From Atlanticothrix silvestris CENA357 (GTDB taxonomy: Bacteria; Cyanobacteriota; Cyanobacteriia; Cyanobacteriales; Nostocaceae): DNA of 64,000 nucleotides. The stretch covers positions 1 through 64,000 of the forward strand of contig NZ_JAECZB010000019.1 in NCBI RefSeq assembly GCF_016056295.1. Direction: 5' to 3'. This document shows positions 54,928 through 64,000 of the stretch, in pieces. Under the pieces are notes generated by a model. The model made no database searches. It had not been told where the DNA came from and worked only from the letters and a program-made list of their open reading frames with translations. The stretch's first letter is position 1. The number at the start of each line of letters is the position of its first letter. The position numbers and the translations under genes were made by a program.

Positions 54928-56010
54928 TCACTGCTGATATTGCATTGCTTTAGCATAATCACCCAAGGCATAGCAAGCAACTTTTAAGCTTGCAAGGGTT
55001 TGTTCTTCAATGCGTCGGTCTTTTATGGTTCTGGCTAATAGCAAACGTTCTTCATAGTATTTAATCGCTTTGTTATAATCACCCAAAGCTTCACAAGCAA
55101 CTCCTAAACTGCCAAGGGACTGTTCTTCACTACGCTTGTCTTTTAGTTCTCTAGCGAGTTGTAAACGCTCCTCATAATAAATAATGGCTTTGGCATAATC
55201 GTTGATGGCATAACAAGCATTGCCTAAGTTTTTCAGTACTTGGATAGCACTGCGAAGATTATTCAGGGAGCGTGATATTTTTATACACTTTTCATAGTAG
55301 GCGATCGCTTTTGGGTAATTGTCTAAAGCATACCAAGTATTACCCAGATTCTTTAATACTTGCTCTATACCCCATTTGTCTTGGAGTTCTCGAACGATTT
55401 CTAAGCTTTGCTCTTGATATTCAATTGCCCGTACAAAATTGCCTGAAGCTTTATACACTAATCCCAAATTATTTAAAGCTGCAACCTGACTCCGCTTATC
55501 TTGCAATTTTTGAGTAATTTTTAAGCACTTTTCTAAATACTCAACTGCTTTTTCATAGTCGTTGAGGTGGCGATAAGCATTACCCAAGTGGGATAATGCC
55601 TGCATCTGTATCAATAGGTCTGGGGTATCTTTTTTTAAAGCTAGACATTGTTGGCAATAAGAAATCACACTTTTGTAATCACCTGAAGCGTAAGTTACCA
55701 GGGCTAAATAAGAAAGTGCCTGCTCTTGTTGTTGTACATCCGCAACTACCTGAAACATCTCTAGGGATTGTTTTAACAACTTCAATGCAGGTAAAAGTTC
55801 ACCAGCTTGCTGCTGTTGAATTCCTTGTCGTAATAGCTGGGATGCTTCTGATAAATGGTCATCACTTTCCTGTACAAGTAACATCTGTGCTGGCGAATTT
55901 TGATTAAATTCATGGGTAATTGTGTTGCGCCTGATTTGTTTCAGGTGTGCTGTAGGCACTTGCATAGGAAATGTACTTTTTATCTGGTGGTTCGATTCAC
56001 CTTTCGACAT
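54928..56010 (-). CDS. Tetratricopeptide repeat protein (40-residue period)
   Basis: This 360-residue protein has about seven TPR units of about 40 residues from residue 55 on (for example ALSHLGNAYRHLNDYEKAVE and NLGLVYKASGNFVRAIEYQE, each followed by QSLEIVRELQDKWG-type helices). The longer period is that of the LGN/Rapsyn-like type, a protein-binding scaffold. The N-terminal ~50 residues are Gln-rich and unstructured. No signal peptide or enzymatic domain is seen. It is transcribed in the same direction as the downstream glycosylase gene and upstream kinase genes, separated from the latter by a 362-bp gap with a dispersed repeat. Confidence 0.88.
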   Translation of the reverse strand: MSKGESNHQIKSTFPMQVPTAHLKQIRRNTITHEFNQNSPAQMLLVQESDDHLSEASQLLRQGIQQQQAGELLPALKLLKQSLEMFQVVADVQQQEQALSYLALVTYASGDYKSVISYCQQCLALKKDTPDLLIQMQALSHLGNAYRHLNDYEKAVEYLEKCLKITQKLQDKRSQVAALNNLGLVYKASGNFVRAIEYQEQSLEIVRELQDKWGIEQVLKNLGNTWYALDNYPKAIAYYEKCIKISRSLNNLRSAIQVLKNLGNACYAINDYAKAIIYYEERLQLARELKDKRSEEQSLGSLGVACEALGDYNKAIKYYEERLLLARTIKDRRIEEQTLASLKVACYALGDYAKAMQYQQ

Positions 56011-56118
56011 CGACCAATCCCTATTTATTTTGGTAATATATCTAGTATTCCCAAAAACAGAGCCTATCTTTCATAAACCTTGGGATAAGCAATAGGTGAG
56101 CTAGCGCGGTAGCGCCAA

Positions 56119-56182
56119 GGGGGATTCCACGGCACTTGCTACAACGGAGGAAACCTCCACAACGCAGTGGCTCCCCATGAGC
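56119..56182 (+). repeat. Dispersed repeat, copy C (partial)
   Basis: About 64 bp match the core of copies A and B, from the TTCCAC-GCACTTGCTACAACGG stretch to TGGCTCCCCATGAGC. A heptamer run (GGCAATA, GGCAATA, GGTAATA) follows at about 56219-56239. The rest of 56011-56372 has no gene. Confidence 0.75.
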
Positions 56183-56372
56183 GACTAGCGCTCGCGTAGC
56201 GTCTCCCTTTGGGAGAAGGGCAATAGGCAATAGGTAATAGAAAAACTAGATTACCCATGTTTGCGTAGGTTCTCGAAGAGACGCGGGGCGTTCGCGTAGC
56301 GGAACAAAGTACGCCTTAAAACTTTACTACTTTACTTTTTTGCAGGAGTATGGCGCTATTTATTTTTATTCT

Positions 56373-58268
56373 CTATTCCCTGTTCTCTTTTATTGTGTTA
56401 ATAGTTTGCAATAACTGGTTGGTTGTGTAAGGTTTAGATAAAAAAGCTTTGATACCTATTTCATAAGCTGTATCAGTTTTATCACTGGTTGACATACCGC
56501 TAACAGCAATAATTTTGACATCCGGGTTAATTTTTTGCAATGTCCGGATAGTAGTAATACCATCCATAGACGGCATTACCATATCTGTTAAAACTAGAGA
56601 TATTTGATCACGATGTTCTGCATACAAAGCTATAGCTTCAATGCCATCGCAAGCTGTGATCGCTTGATAATTATGACTTTCTAGAGATGTTTTTGTGATA
56701 TCTCGAATTGCAGCTTCGTCATCCACAACTAAAATCAATTCTCCATTACCTTGAAGTAATTTCTGTTCTGTTTCTTCTATATCTTCTTCTGCCTCTTGTG
56801 CTGGCAAATAAATTTTAAATTGACTGCCTTTTCTTTCTTCGCTGTATACATTAATAAAACCACCGTGGCTTTTAACAATACCAAGCACTGTTGAAAGACC
56901 AAGCCCAGTACCTTTGCCGAGTTCTTTAGTAGTAAAAAATGGTTCAAATATCCGTTCTAATATTTCCGGTTGAATGCCAATTCCAGTATCAATAACATTA
57001 ATTACAATATAAGGGCCAACCATAGCATCAAGATTCATCTTGGCGTAATTTTCATCAACCAAGAAATTTTCCGCTGAAATTTTTAATTTTCCTCCATTGG
57101 GCATAGCGTCACGAGCATTTACACACAGATTCATCAATACTTGATGCAATTGGGTGGCATCACCAGATACAGTCCCAAGATTTTGTGAAACTTTGGTAGA
57201 AATTTCTATGGATTTGGGAAAGGTTTCTTTGAGAATTTGCTGGATTTCAGTGATTAAATGCTTTAACTGCAAAATAGTACGCTCTCCCTGAATACCGCGC
57301 GTAAATGACAGTACTTGCTTAACTAAATTAGCTCCACGTTTAGCGTTGGTAATCAATATTGGTAGCAGTCGCCGGGAGCGCTCATCATACAGATGGGACT
57401 CTAAAAGTTGCGCTGTCATGAGAATAGGAGCTAGGACATTATTAAGATCATGGGCTATCCCACTTGCTAAAGTGCCGATACTTTCTAATCGCTGAGCGCG
57501 GAGAAATTGTGCTTCAAGCTGTTTTTTTTCTGTAATATCGGTGTTAACAACCAAAATAGATTGTGGTTTATCACCGAACTCTTGTACTAATGTCCAACGG
57601 CTTTCAACAGTGATTGTTTGGCCACATTTTGTTCGTTGATATAGCTCTCCTTCCCACGAGCCATTTTTCATCAGAATCTGGAGAGCTTCTTGCAAGTGGG
57701 ACATATCGTTTTCATGCCATAGATGCTGTGTTTTTTCGCCGATCGCTTCCTCTTTTTTACAACGGTATAAGCGCTCGGCTGCTTTGTTCCAAAATAAAAT
57801 TTGGTTTTCTAAATCACGTACAAAAATGGCATCAGTGGCAACATCAAGTAAAGCAGCTTGTTGGCGGATTTTTTGTTCTGTTTGTTTACGTTCAATAGCG
57901 TAACGGATAGAACGCTCTAACAAAGGTGCAGTCAATTGGCTTTTTTCTAAATAGTCTGCTGCTCCTGCTTTCATAGCTTCCAGGTCAATTTCTCTATCTC
58001 CTTGACCAGTTAGCAAAATGAATGGAGAATAACATCCGTCGGCAATTGCTTCGCGTAACAGTTCCAGTCCGTTGTGTATGCCTAAACGGTAGTCTACAAG
58101 ATATATGTCATGGTTTTGACGGGCGATCGCATCCTTGGCATCTGCATAATTATCTACCCAATCTAAATCACAGCCGGCAACCTGAAATTCACCAAACCAA
58201 TTACGAGTTAAGATGTAATCATCTTCGTCATCATCAACTAGAAGAACTCTGATTAGGGCGTTGTCCAT
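56373..58268 (-). CDS. Hybrid sensor: receiver-PAS-histidine kinase-receiver
   Basis: This 631-residue cytoplasmic protein has domains in order: a receiver at 5-125 (phospho-acceptor Asp59 in IYLVDYRLG), a PAS domain at 135-250 ([20 protein letters not shown]), HisKA with His273 in [16 protein letters not shown], the ATPase domain with [30 protein letters not shown] and [19 protein letters not shown], and a second receiver ([13 protein letters not shown]). The N- and C-terminal receivers suggest a phosphorelay. The start overlaps the response regulator gene by 35 bases, so translation is probably coupled. No transmembrane segment is visible. The signal is unknown. Confidence 0.92.
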   Translation of the reverse strand: MDNALIRVLLVDDDEDDYILTRNWFGEFQVAGCDLDWVDNYADAKDAIARQNHDIYLVDYRLGIHNGLELLREAIADGCYSPFILLTGQGDREIDLEAMKAGAADYLEKSQLTAPLLERSIRYAIERKQTEQKIRQQAALLDVATDAIFVRDLENQILFWNKAAERLYRCKKEEAIGEKTQHLWHENDMSHLQEALQILMKNGSWEGELYQRTKCGQTITVESRWTLVQEFGDKPQSILVVNTDITEKKQLEAQFLRAQRLESIGTLASGIAHDLNNVLAPILMTAQLLESHLYDERSRRLLPILITNAKRGANLVKQVLSFTRGIQGERTILQLKHLITEIQQILKETFPKSIEISTKVSQNLGTVSGDATQLHQVLMNLCVNARDAMPNGGKLKISAENFLVDENYAKMNLDAMVGPYIVINVIDTGIGIQPEILERIFEPFFTTKELGKGTGLGLSTVLGIVKSHGGFINVYSEERKGSQFKIYLPAQEAEEDIEETEQKLLQGNGELILVVDDEAAIRDITKTSLESHNYQAITACDGIEAIALYAEHRDQISLVLTDMVMPSMDGITTIRTLQKINPDVKIIAVSGMSTSDKTDTAYEIGIKAFLSKPYTTNQLLQTINTIKENRE

Positions 58269-58731
58269 TTTTGTCTCCCACTGCTTCTAGCGGTAGTTCC
58301 ACAATTTCAAACCAGTATTTACCCATAGTCTTCATCACCTCAACTAAAGAAGAAAACTTCTCTGGTTTAATGATAAAGGAATTTGCACCTAGATCGTAGG
58401 AGCGATAAACATCTTCTTCTGCTCCTGATGTGGTTAATACTATGACAGGAATTTTCCGGAGATTTGAATCATTTTTAAGATCTTGAAGCACCTCAATACC
58501 ACCTTTTTTAGGCATATTTAGATCTAGTAAAATTAAACCTGGGCGTGGGGTAATGTTCTTGTCAGTATATCGACCCCGATTATAAAGATAATCCATTAAT
58601 TCTTCACCATTCTTGACAATAAACAGTTCAATTGGTAATTGACTTTCTGTCAAAGCTTCTTGAACTAACATACTGTCATCGTCATCATCATCAGCCATTA
58701 AAATTGTAACCGTTGTTTGCCGAACCTTCAC
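58234..58731 (-). CDS. Rcp1-like response regulator
   Basis: This 165-residue single-domain receiver has phospho-acceptor Asp70 in LILLDLNMPKKGG, conserved Lys122 and an acidic pocket of six Asp (residues 14-19). The extended loop (FIVKNGEELMDYLYNRGRYT) is the hallmark of Rcp1-type regulators, which receive phosphate from cyanobacterial phytochromes. There is no output domain, so it acts through protein contacts or a relay. The start is GTG 58731 with GGAG upstream. It overlaps the hybrid kinase gene and lies 130 bp downstream of the cyanobacteriochrome kinase gene. Confidence 0.92.
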   Translation of the reverse strand: MKVRQTTVTILMADDDDDDSMLVQEALTESQLPIELFIVKNGEELMDYLYNRGRYTDKNITPRPGLILLDLNMPKKGGIEVLQDLKNDSNLRKIPVIVLTTSGAEEDVYRSYDLGANSFIIKPEKFSSLVEVMKTMGKYWFEIVELPLEAVGDKNGQRPNQSSSS

Positions 58732-58859
58732 TCTGTATTGTCTCCTTTACAAAGGTTATTAGTATCAATTAAGTTTTAAATTGCAAAATTTTTTTGGACA
58801 TAGCTGTATAATAAACTCTATTTTAGGGAGCTTTTATAATCCCTCTTTAGGAAGAAAAA

Positions 58860-61800
58860 TCAAGAATGGGAATTCATTGTCAAAGTGACAATAAATTTTG
58901 CTCCTTGCCCTGGCTTGCTTTGTGCAGTGATCTGCCCATGATGACGTTCAACAATTTTCCGGCAGATAGCTAAACCCATGCCTGTACCTTCGTATTCTTT
59001 GCGACCATGTAAGCGTTGAAAAATATTGAATATGCGATCAATATATTTTTCATCAAAACCAATTCCATTATCTTCTACAACGATTTGACAGATTTCGGAA
59101 TCGACGGAACTTTGATCTGATTGAGTGTTTAAAAATTGACTATGAATTTTGACAATAGGTGATACTTGCGGGCGGTGGAATTTCAAAGCATTGCCGATGA
59201 GGTTTTGTAGCAATTGACGCATTTGGAGAGGATCAGCTTTAATCATAGGTAATTCACCTACCTCTACACATCCTCCACTGTGCTGAATACGCACTTCTAA
59301 ATCAGACAATACTTCTTGTACAACCTGTGTTAAATTTACCAACACAAAAGGCTGTTTTCTAGTACTAACACGCGAAAGTTTTAATAAATCTTCAATCAAA
59401 TTTTGCATTCTCAGGGCTGCATTCTGCATCCGTTTCAAATAGTCGTGTCCCTGTTCGTTTAAAGAGTCACCACAGATTGTTTGGAGTCTTTCACTGAAAG
59501 TTTTAATTTTACGCAGTGGTTCTTGTAAATCGTGGGAGGCGATAAAGGCAAATTGTTGCAGTTCTTCGTTAGAACGAGCGAGTTCTTGGCGCTGACGAGT
59601 TTCTTGTTCGAGGATGAAGCTTTGAGTTAGGGCAATGCCTATTTGATCTGCTAGTTGTCGCAAAAGTTCAGTTTCCCAGTTCGTCCAGTGGCGGGGATGT
59701 CCACATTGATGGGCAATTAGCAACCCCCAAAGTTGATTTTTCCAAAAAATGGGCACGACAAGATTGGCTTTGACACCAAATTGTCGTAGTAATTCCAGAT
59801 GACAAGGTTGGATATTAGCTTGTTCTACATCGCCAATAGCGCTAATCCTTCCCTGGCGGTATTGCTGGATGTAATCTTCTCCAAAGCAAGGATCTTTAAT
59901 TAACTGCCCTACAAAGATGGGTAAACCAGGAACTACTGCTTCTTGCAACACCATAAAAGAGTAATCGGATTTTAGTCGTAAGATTAATACACGGTCTGCG
60001 TGTAGTAGCTTTTGTACTTCTGTGACACTGGTTTGAAGAATTTCATCGATTTGTAAAGACTGGCGAATTTTTAAAGTGATATCGGCAAATAATTGCGATC
60101 GCATGTTTTGGCGTTCTAATTCTGCCTGTGCGCGTTTGCGTTCGCTAATATCCATCATAGCGCCAATCATCCGCACTGGTTTGCCTGTATGGTCGTGAAC
60201 AACATAACTACGATCAAAAAGGTAGGCATAAGAACCGTCACTACGGCGAAAGCGGTATTCGTTTGCCCAGAATTGTTGACCCCTGGCGATCGCATCATTC
60301 ATGTCAGTAAGAATTCTCTCGCTATCTTGTGGATGCAAGCGATCGCTCCACCAAGACACATGAGAATCAATTTCTTCTGGTGAGTAACCAAAGAGTGTTT
60401 CTACAGCCTGGCTCCACCAAACTTGATCTGTTACTAAATTCCAGTCCCATAAAACATCATTAGTAGCACGGGCAATTATCTTGAAACGTTCGTCGCTCTG
60501 ACGTAGTTGTTCTTCTGCTAATCTGCGTTCAGTAACATCAGTATGAGAACTTGCCATCCGTATGACATTACCATCTTCATCCCACACAGCCTGACCGCGA
60601 TCCAAAATCCATTTGTAGGTATCATTTTTACATCGGACTCGATGCTCACTAATATAAAACGGGGTGATTTTAGCAAAATGATCAGCGATCGCTTGTCTCA
60701 CCGAAGCAACATCATCTGGATGTATTCTTTTGATCCATTCATCTAAATGGTTGTCAATCTCATGGACATCGTAACCGAGCATTTCCTTCCAGCGTGCAGA
60801 AAAAAATACTTCATTAGTCTTTAAGTTCCAGTCCCAAATGCCATCATTGTTTCCCCGTACAGCCAATGAAGCCCGTTCTTCACTTTTTTTAAGTGCCTCT
60901 TCAACCCGTTGGCGCTCAATAGCTGTGGCGAGTAAGTTAGCAACAGCTTGGAGAAAATAAACCTCATCTTTGGTAAAGGTGCGCTGTTGAGTTGTATGTA
61001 CGCCCAAGACACCAAAAGGATGCTCTTTGCCATCAATCACAACGCTAAGTCCACTTATTACTTGATGGTCATGCAGCAGTTGTGGCCCATTGAATCGCAT
61101 TTCTGTACGAAGGTCTTCGACAATAACTGGCCCTCTACAAAGCAAGGTGTAGCCAGCTTGTGAATTGATGCTGCTGCTGATAGTTGCTTGTCCCACAAGC
61201 CCAGATTGCCAACCTACTCCTGTCCGTAGGAGTAATGCATTACCATCTGGCAGCAATTCTAAAACCTTGCAATATTCTACCTTCAGGCATTGGGCAATTT
61301 GGGTAACACATGAGTTCATCAGTGTAGTCAAATCTCTACCAGCTAGTGCCATTTGACTTAGTTCTGCCAAAATTGCCTGTTGGTTAGCATAAACTTCCAG
61401 CGCTTCCTCTGCTTGTTTATGCTTGGTAATATCCATATCTACCCCTGATATTCTTATAGCCACCCCAGAAGCGTCATAAAATACTACTGCTTTGCTAGCT
61501 AACCAGCGAATACTGCCATCGGCCAAAACAACTCGAAATTCAACATCATAATCTGCCCCTTTCCGCATTGCCTGCTGACTAGCATTTTTGACGAAATCAC
61601 GCTCTTGAGGATGAATACAGTTAATAAAAGCTTCATGGTTGTTATTAAAAGTGCCTTCTTTCACGCCATAAAGTGCTTCTAAGGTATCCGAATAAGTAAT
61701 TTTATTGGTTTGGAGATCCCAGTTCCAGATACCCATCTGGGCTGCCTCTAATGCCATCCGCAGTTGTGCTTCTCGTAGTTGCGCTTGCTCAGTTTGCTGG

Positions 61801-62201
61801 CGTAATGCCTGCATTGTGCGATTAGCTTCCAGCAGACGATCTACTCTTTGACGCAACACCGACCATTGAATTGGCTTGGTAATAAAATCAGTTGCACCCA
61901 CAGCAAAAGCTTGCTCTACAGATTCTTGATCATAAAGAGCCGTAATCATTAGTACGGGTGTATTTTGAGCAACGGGAAGCGTTTGCAATTGAGTGCAGCA
62001 GGCAAAACCGTCCATCACTGGCATCATCGCATCCAGCAGTACCATATCTGGGTGTCGATGATTATAAATAGTAAGTGCTTCATAACCATTACTTGCCTCT
62101 AGCACCTGATATCCTGCTTGTTTCATCAGATAGCACAGATGCATTCGCGTCAAATCGTCATCATCTACAACTAAAATCAGAGCAGAATCTTTATTAGCCA
62201 T
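58860..62201 (-). CDS. Multidomain histidine kinase with DXCF-type cyanobacteriochrome GAF domain
   Basis: This 1113-residue cytoplasmic kinase has, in order: a receiver (8-125, phospho-acceptor Asp57), PAS (about 155-265), a plain GAF domain (285-435), two PAS domains (445-570, 575-695), a second GAF (710-865), HisKA with His890 (FIASHDLQEPLRKIK) and the ATPase domain (DNGIGFDEKYIDRIFNIFQR, GTGMGLAICRKIVERHHG). The second GAF has DPCF (Cys772) and CH (Cys800-His801) in QPCHLELLRQFGVKANLVVP. These are the two cysteines of DXCF-type cyanobacteriochromes, 28 residues apart, so it is likely to bind a bilin and sense blue to green light. An Rcp1-like regulator gene lies downstream. Light sensing is inferred from the motifs. 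Confidence 0.9.
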   Translation of the reverse strand: MANKDSALILVVDDDDLTRMHLCYLMKQAGYQVLEASNGYEALTIYNHRHPDMVLLDAMMPVMDGFACCTQLQTLPVAQNTPVLMITALYDQESVEQAFAVGATDFITKPIQWSVLRQRVDRLLEANRTMQALRQQTEQAQLREAQLRMALEAAQMGIWNWDLQTNKITYSDTLEALYGVKEGTFNNNHEAFINCIHPQERDFVKNASQQAMRKGADYDVEFRVVLADGSIRWLASKAVVFYDASGVAIRISGVDMDITKHKQAEEALEVYANQQAILAELSQMALAGRDLTTLMNSCVTQIAQCLKVEYCKVLELLPDGNALLLRTGVGWQSGLVGQATISSSINSQAGYTLLCRGPVIVEDLRTEMRFNGPQLLHDHQVISGLSVVIDGKEHPFGVLGVHTTQQRTFTKDEVYFLQAVANLLATAIERQRVEEALKKSEERASLAVRGNNDGIWDWNLKTNEVFFSARWKEMLGYDVHEIDNHLDEWIKRIHPDDVASVRQAIADHFAKITPFYISEHRVRCKNDTYKWILDRGQAVWDEDGNVIRMASSHTDVTERRLAEEQLRQSDERFKIIARATNDVLWDWNLVTDQVWWSQAVETLFGYSPEEIDSHVSWWSDRLHPQDSERILTDMNDAIARGQQFWANEYRFRRSDGSYAYLFDRSYVVHDHTGKPVRMIGAMMDISERKRAQAELERQNMRSQLFADITLKIRQSLQIDEILQTSVTEVQKLLHADRVLILRLKSDYSFMVLQEAVVPGLPIFVGQLIKDPCFGEDYIQQYRQGRISAIGDVEQANIQPCHLELLRQFGVKANLVVPIFWKNQLWGLLIAHQCGHPRHWTNWETELLRQLADQIGIALTQSFILEQETRQRQELARSNEELQQFAFIASHDLQEPLRKIKTFSERLQTICGDSLNEQGHDYLKRMQNAALRMQNLIEDLLKLSRVSTRKQPFVLVNLTQVVQEVLSDLEVRIQHSGGCVEVGELPMIKADPLQMRQLLQNLIGNALKFHRPQVSPIVKIHSQFLNTQSDQSSVDSEICQIVVEDNGIGFDEKYIDRIFNIFQRLHGRKEYEGTGMGLAICRKIVERHHGQITAQSKPGQGAKFIVTLTMNSHS

Positions 62202-62655
62202 TTGTTCAGTTATCAGTTGTCATTTATCGCCATTTGTCATTAAGTCTAATAGGTTTTGAATATTGATGGTTGACTACTGACTACTGACCGAAAAAACAGA
62301 AAAAAAAGCAGTTGGAGAAGCTTTTTAGCAAGGGTACAAGGTGTAACGTTTAATAGATATTTAATTAAGTTTAATTAAATATCCGAAAAAACTTTCTAGT
62401 TCTTTTATCCTAGTCACTATGAAAATCACTTAAAAGGTATTAGTAGATACCGTAAAATTATTTAAATGCTAATAATAGTATGTCCAAGGATTGATGACAC
62501 AAAATTTTCTTCAAACATCATCGTTTAAAGCTGAGTGCTGGCATAATTAATACAGCTGCACCTGAAGCTTCCTCAAAACGATATTGCCAATACCCTATAA
62601 GGGAAGGGATTGGGTTCAGGTTCCGTTGAACTCGCGTTAATCAGTTATGAGTTAG
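62202..62655. other. Intergenic region without genes
   Basis: About 450 bases with short direct repeats (TTATCAGTTGTCATTTATCG and GACTACTGACTACTGACC) of the heptamer kind and AT-rich tracts. The promoter of the cyanobacteriochrome kinase is expected here. Nothing else is recognisable. Confidence 0.4.
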
Positions 62656-63930
62656 CTAAAATTTTTTAACTTTGGATATCCAACTTTGGTATAGATTCAA
62701 AATTTCTGAATAAGGAACTGTACTTTCAGATATCAACTCGAATAAAGATGGTGCAAACCGCTGAGGAAATAGCCGATGCAGGGTTTTGCTAATTAATTCT
62801 CTAAAAATAAACTCAATTAATAATCTTTTAGATGCCGGAAAAGCATAATCACCAAGTTCTACTAAAGCATGGGCATCTACTTGGCGACGAATCGTAAACT
62901 GTTCTAGGACTGTAGGTAAATTATCAGAATACTCATCCAAAAGATTATTCAATAAAACCACATCTTCAAGTGCTGCATTACAACCTTGACCAATGGATGA
63001 TGACACAGCATGGGCTGCATCTCCAATTAGTAGTACACTACTGCCTTGGTGATAACGGTTACAGCGAACTGTGATAATTCTTGATATTGGTCTAGCAAGA
63101 AAAGCTGCGGCTTCTGATTCTGGCATCAATTGACCAACTTCGGGAAAATGCTTACAAAAGAATTTGAGAACCTCTTCTTTGTTAGAAAGCCCAACTAGCT
63201 GATTATTTTGATGAGGAAAGTAAATAACACCACTAATTGTTTCATCTCGTTGATGTAAAAGTAGAAATATTGTGCCATCATCTAATGCCCAAGTATGAAT
63301 TTTATCGGGTTTGAGGTTAGTTTCTACAGTGGCATCGGGGCGAGGAATAAAAATTGATTTGTAATCTGAGGGTATATACTTCTGCTCACATTCAAAGAGT
63401 TCTGTGTCTAGAAAATTTTCTCTAATTACAGAACGTGAACCATCGGCACCGATTAAAAAGTCATAATCTACAGCAAAATTTGTTTCATTTTTTTGAAAAT
63501 TTGCCTTTTTTTCTGCAAAATCTACCTGGATACATTGGCAATTGAAGTGAATATTCAGTCTGCTATTGTTATACTTTTCATTTAACTTTTCTAACAGCAC
63601 AATCACCAAACTAGTGCGGTTAAGAGTAAACAGAGGTTGTTTTCTCGGTGTCAGCCGCGCTTTACCATTTTTTTGATGAAAAATTGCTCCTGTCATCTCC
63701 AAACTGATAGCTTTGACTGCTTCTTCCAGTCCAGAGATTTGCCGTAAAGCATTCATTCCTCTTTCGCTGAGGGAGATAGGGAAGGTTCTAGATTTGGAGA
63801 ATGAAATTGTTCGGGGATCACTGCGGCGTTCATAAATTTCAATTTGGTATTCGTCACTACGACGCAACAGATAGTGAGCGAGTAGAACTCCGCTAGGGCC
63901 AGCACCAACGATCGCTACTTTTTTGACCAT
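62656..63930 (-). CDS. FAD-dependent monooxygenase (kynurenine 3-monooxygenase-like fold)
   Basis: This 424-residue class A flavoprotein monooxygenase uses NAD(P)H to activate a flavin hydroperoxide for hydroxylation. Motifs are GAGPSGVLLAHYL for the FAD ADP part, YDFLIGADGSRSVIRENF and SVLLIGDAAHAVSSSIGQGC with NAALEDVVLLNNLLDEY for ribityl binding. The N-terminal stretch with RSDPRTISFSKSRTFPISLS recalls kynurenine 3-monooxygenase relatives, but no Trp-catabolic neighbours support that substrate. The C-terminus (about 340-424) is hydrophobic. It starts 1 bp after the stop of the upstream gene at the window edge, so it probably belongs to one transcript with it. Confidence 0.85.
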   Translation of the reverse strand: MVKKVAIVGAGPSGVLLAHYLLRRSDEYQIEIYERRSDPRTISFSKSRTFPISLSERGMNALRQISGLEEAVKAISLEMTGAIFHQKNGKARLTPRKQPLFTLNRTSLVIVLLEKLNEKYNNSRLNIHFNCQCIQVDFAEKKANFQKNETNFAVDYDFLIGADGSRSVIRENFLDTELFECEQKYIPSDYKSIFIPRPDATVETNLKPDKIHTWALDDGTIFLLLHQRDETISGVIYFPHQNNQLVGLSNKEEVLKFFCKHFPEVGQLMPESEAAAFLARPISRIITVRCNRYHQGSSVLLIGDAAHAVSSSIGQGCNAALEDVVLLNNLLDEYSDNLPTVLEQFTIRRQVDAHALVELGDYAFPASKRLLIEFIFRELISKTLHRLFPQRFAPSLFELISESTVPYSEILNLYQSWISKVKKF

Positions 63931-63931
63931 A

Positions 63932-64000
63932 TTACATAATATTTAATGGGTCTACATCTATCGTTAAGCTAACAGCATCACAACAAAGTGATCGCACTTC
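63932..64000 (-). CDS. C-terminal end of a gene, probably priA
   Basis: The minus strand reads RSLCCDAVSLTIDVDPLNIM and then TAA at 63932-63934. A short end with the pattern T-I-D-V-D-P is found at the C-terminus of the primosomal helicase PriA, which restarts stalled replication forks. Only 22 residues are in the window, so this is a guess from a short tail. The stop is 1 bp before the monooxygenase ATG. Confidence 0.4.
   Translation of the reverse strand, partial: EVRSLCCDAVSLTIDVDPLNIM

Overview
The window reads as chromosomal DNA of a filamentous, probably heterocyst-forming cyanobacterium (Nostocales). The evidence is the very frequent HIP1 octamer GCGATCGC, heptanucleotide tandem repeats (STRR) between genes, and lineage-typical genes: ycf54, a DUF1825 protein, a PEP-CTERM protein, a porin with an SLH domain, crtE, Uma2 nucleases, and a cyanobacteriochrome histidine kinase with an Rcp1-like response regulator. 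The exact genus cannot be fixed from the sequence.

Layout. 1-3.1 kb holds two damaged insertion sequences: an IS701-like transposase frameshifted by a 4-bp duplication and cut by the window edge, and an IS1634-like element with intact ends and target duplication but an internally deleted transposase. 3.1-7.3 kb carries a secreted DUF4082 protein, a GH116 glycosidase and a small unknown protein. 7.3-9.2 kb is rich in repeats: a 136-bp MITE with a 10-bp target duplication, and a REP-associated tyrosine transposase (RAYT) gene surrounded by GTAG-hairpin REP sequences, one of them inside its own reading frame. 9.2-14.3 kb has tRNA-Phe and the zinc importer znuA-znuC-znuB, divergent from an SLH porin across a candidate Zur box. 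14.5-25.6 kb has a PEP-CTERM protein, RqcH, a GT4 glycosyltransferase, a cold-type RNA-binding protein, an M48-like membrane protein lacking its zinc-site residues, prfC and a DUF4870 protein.

25.8-31.3 kb is mainly metabolism: hemB, a histone-deacetylase-like hydrolase, a GNAT enzyme, a 45-residue membrane peptide, a TerB-like protein and murF. At 31.5-34.0 kb lies a two-gene module of a small EACC1-like protein and a caspase-TM-TPR protein, which resembles bacterial conflict or cell-death systems. 34.2-43.0 kb has two Uma2 genes, pdxJ, a SnoaL-like protein, ycf54, crtE, folD, a 21-bp minisatellite, a lipoprotein and a Nudix hydrolase. 43.3-54.7 kb has lepB, helix-hairpin-helix, TM2-SHOCT and J-domain proteins, a class A PBP, tyrS, pyrF, two more Uma2 genes and a type 4 uracil-DNA glycosylase. 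54.9-62.2 kb has a TPR protein and a two-component cluster whose 1113-residue kinase has a GAF domain with both cysteines of a DXCF-type cyanobacteriochrome. The window ends with a flavin monooxygenase and what is probably the 3' end of priA.

The main functional groupings are zinc uptake, isoprenoid, tetrapyrrole and vitamin B6 synthesis, envelope synthesis, light or stress signalling, and a probable immunity or cell-death pair. Several repeat families recur at distant points: the REP-centred element near 8.7 and 54.8 kb, and a roughly 155-bp repeat near 38.9, 45.5 and 56.1 kb.

All assignments come from reading motifs and from knowledge of the families. No database search was run. Start codons were moved to internal ATG or TTG codons where the family N-terminus or a ribosome binding site favoured it; those cases are stated in the entries.
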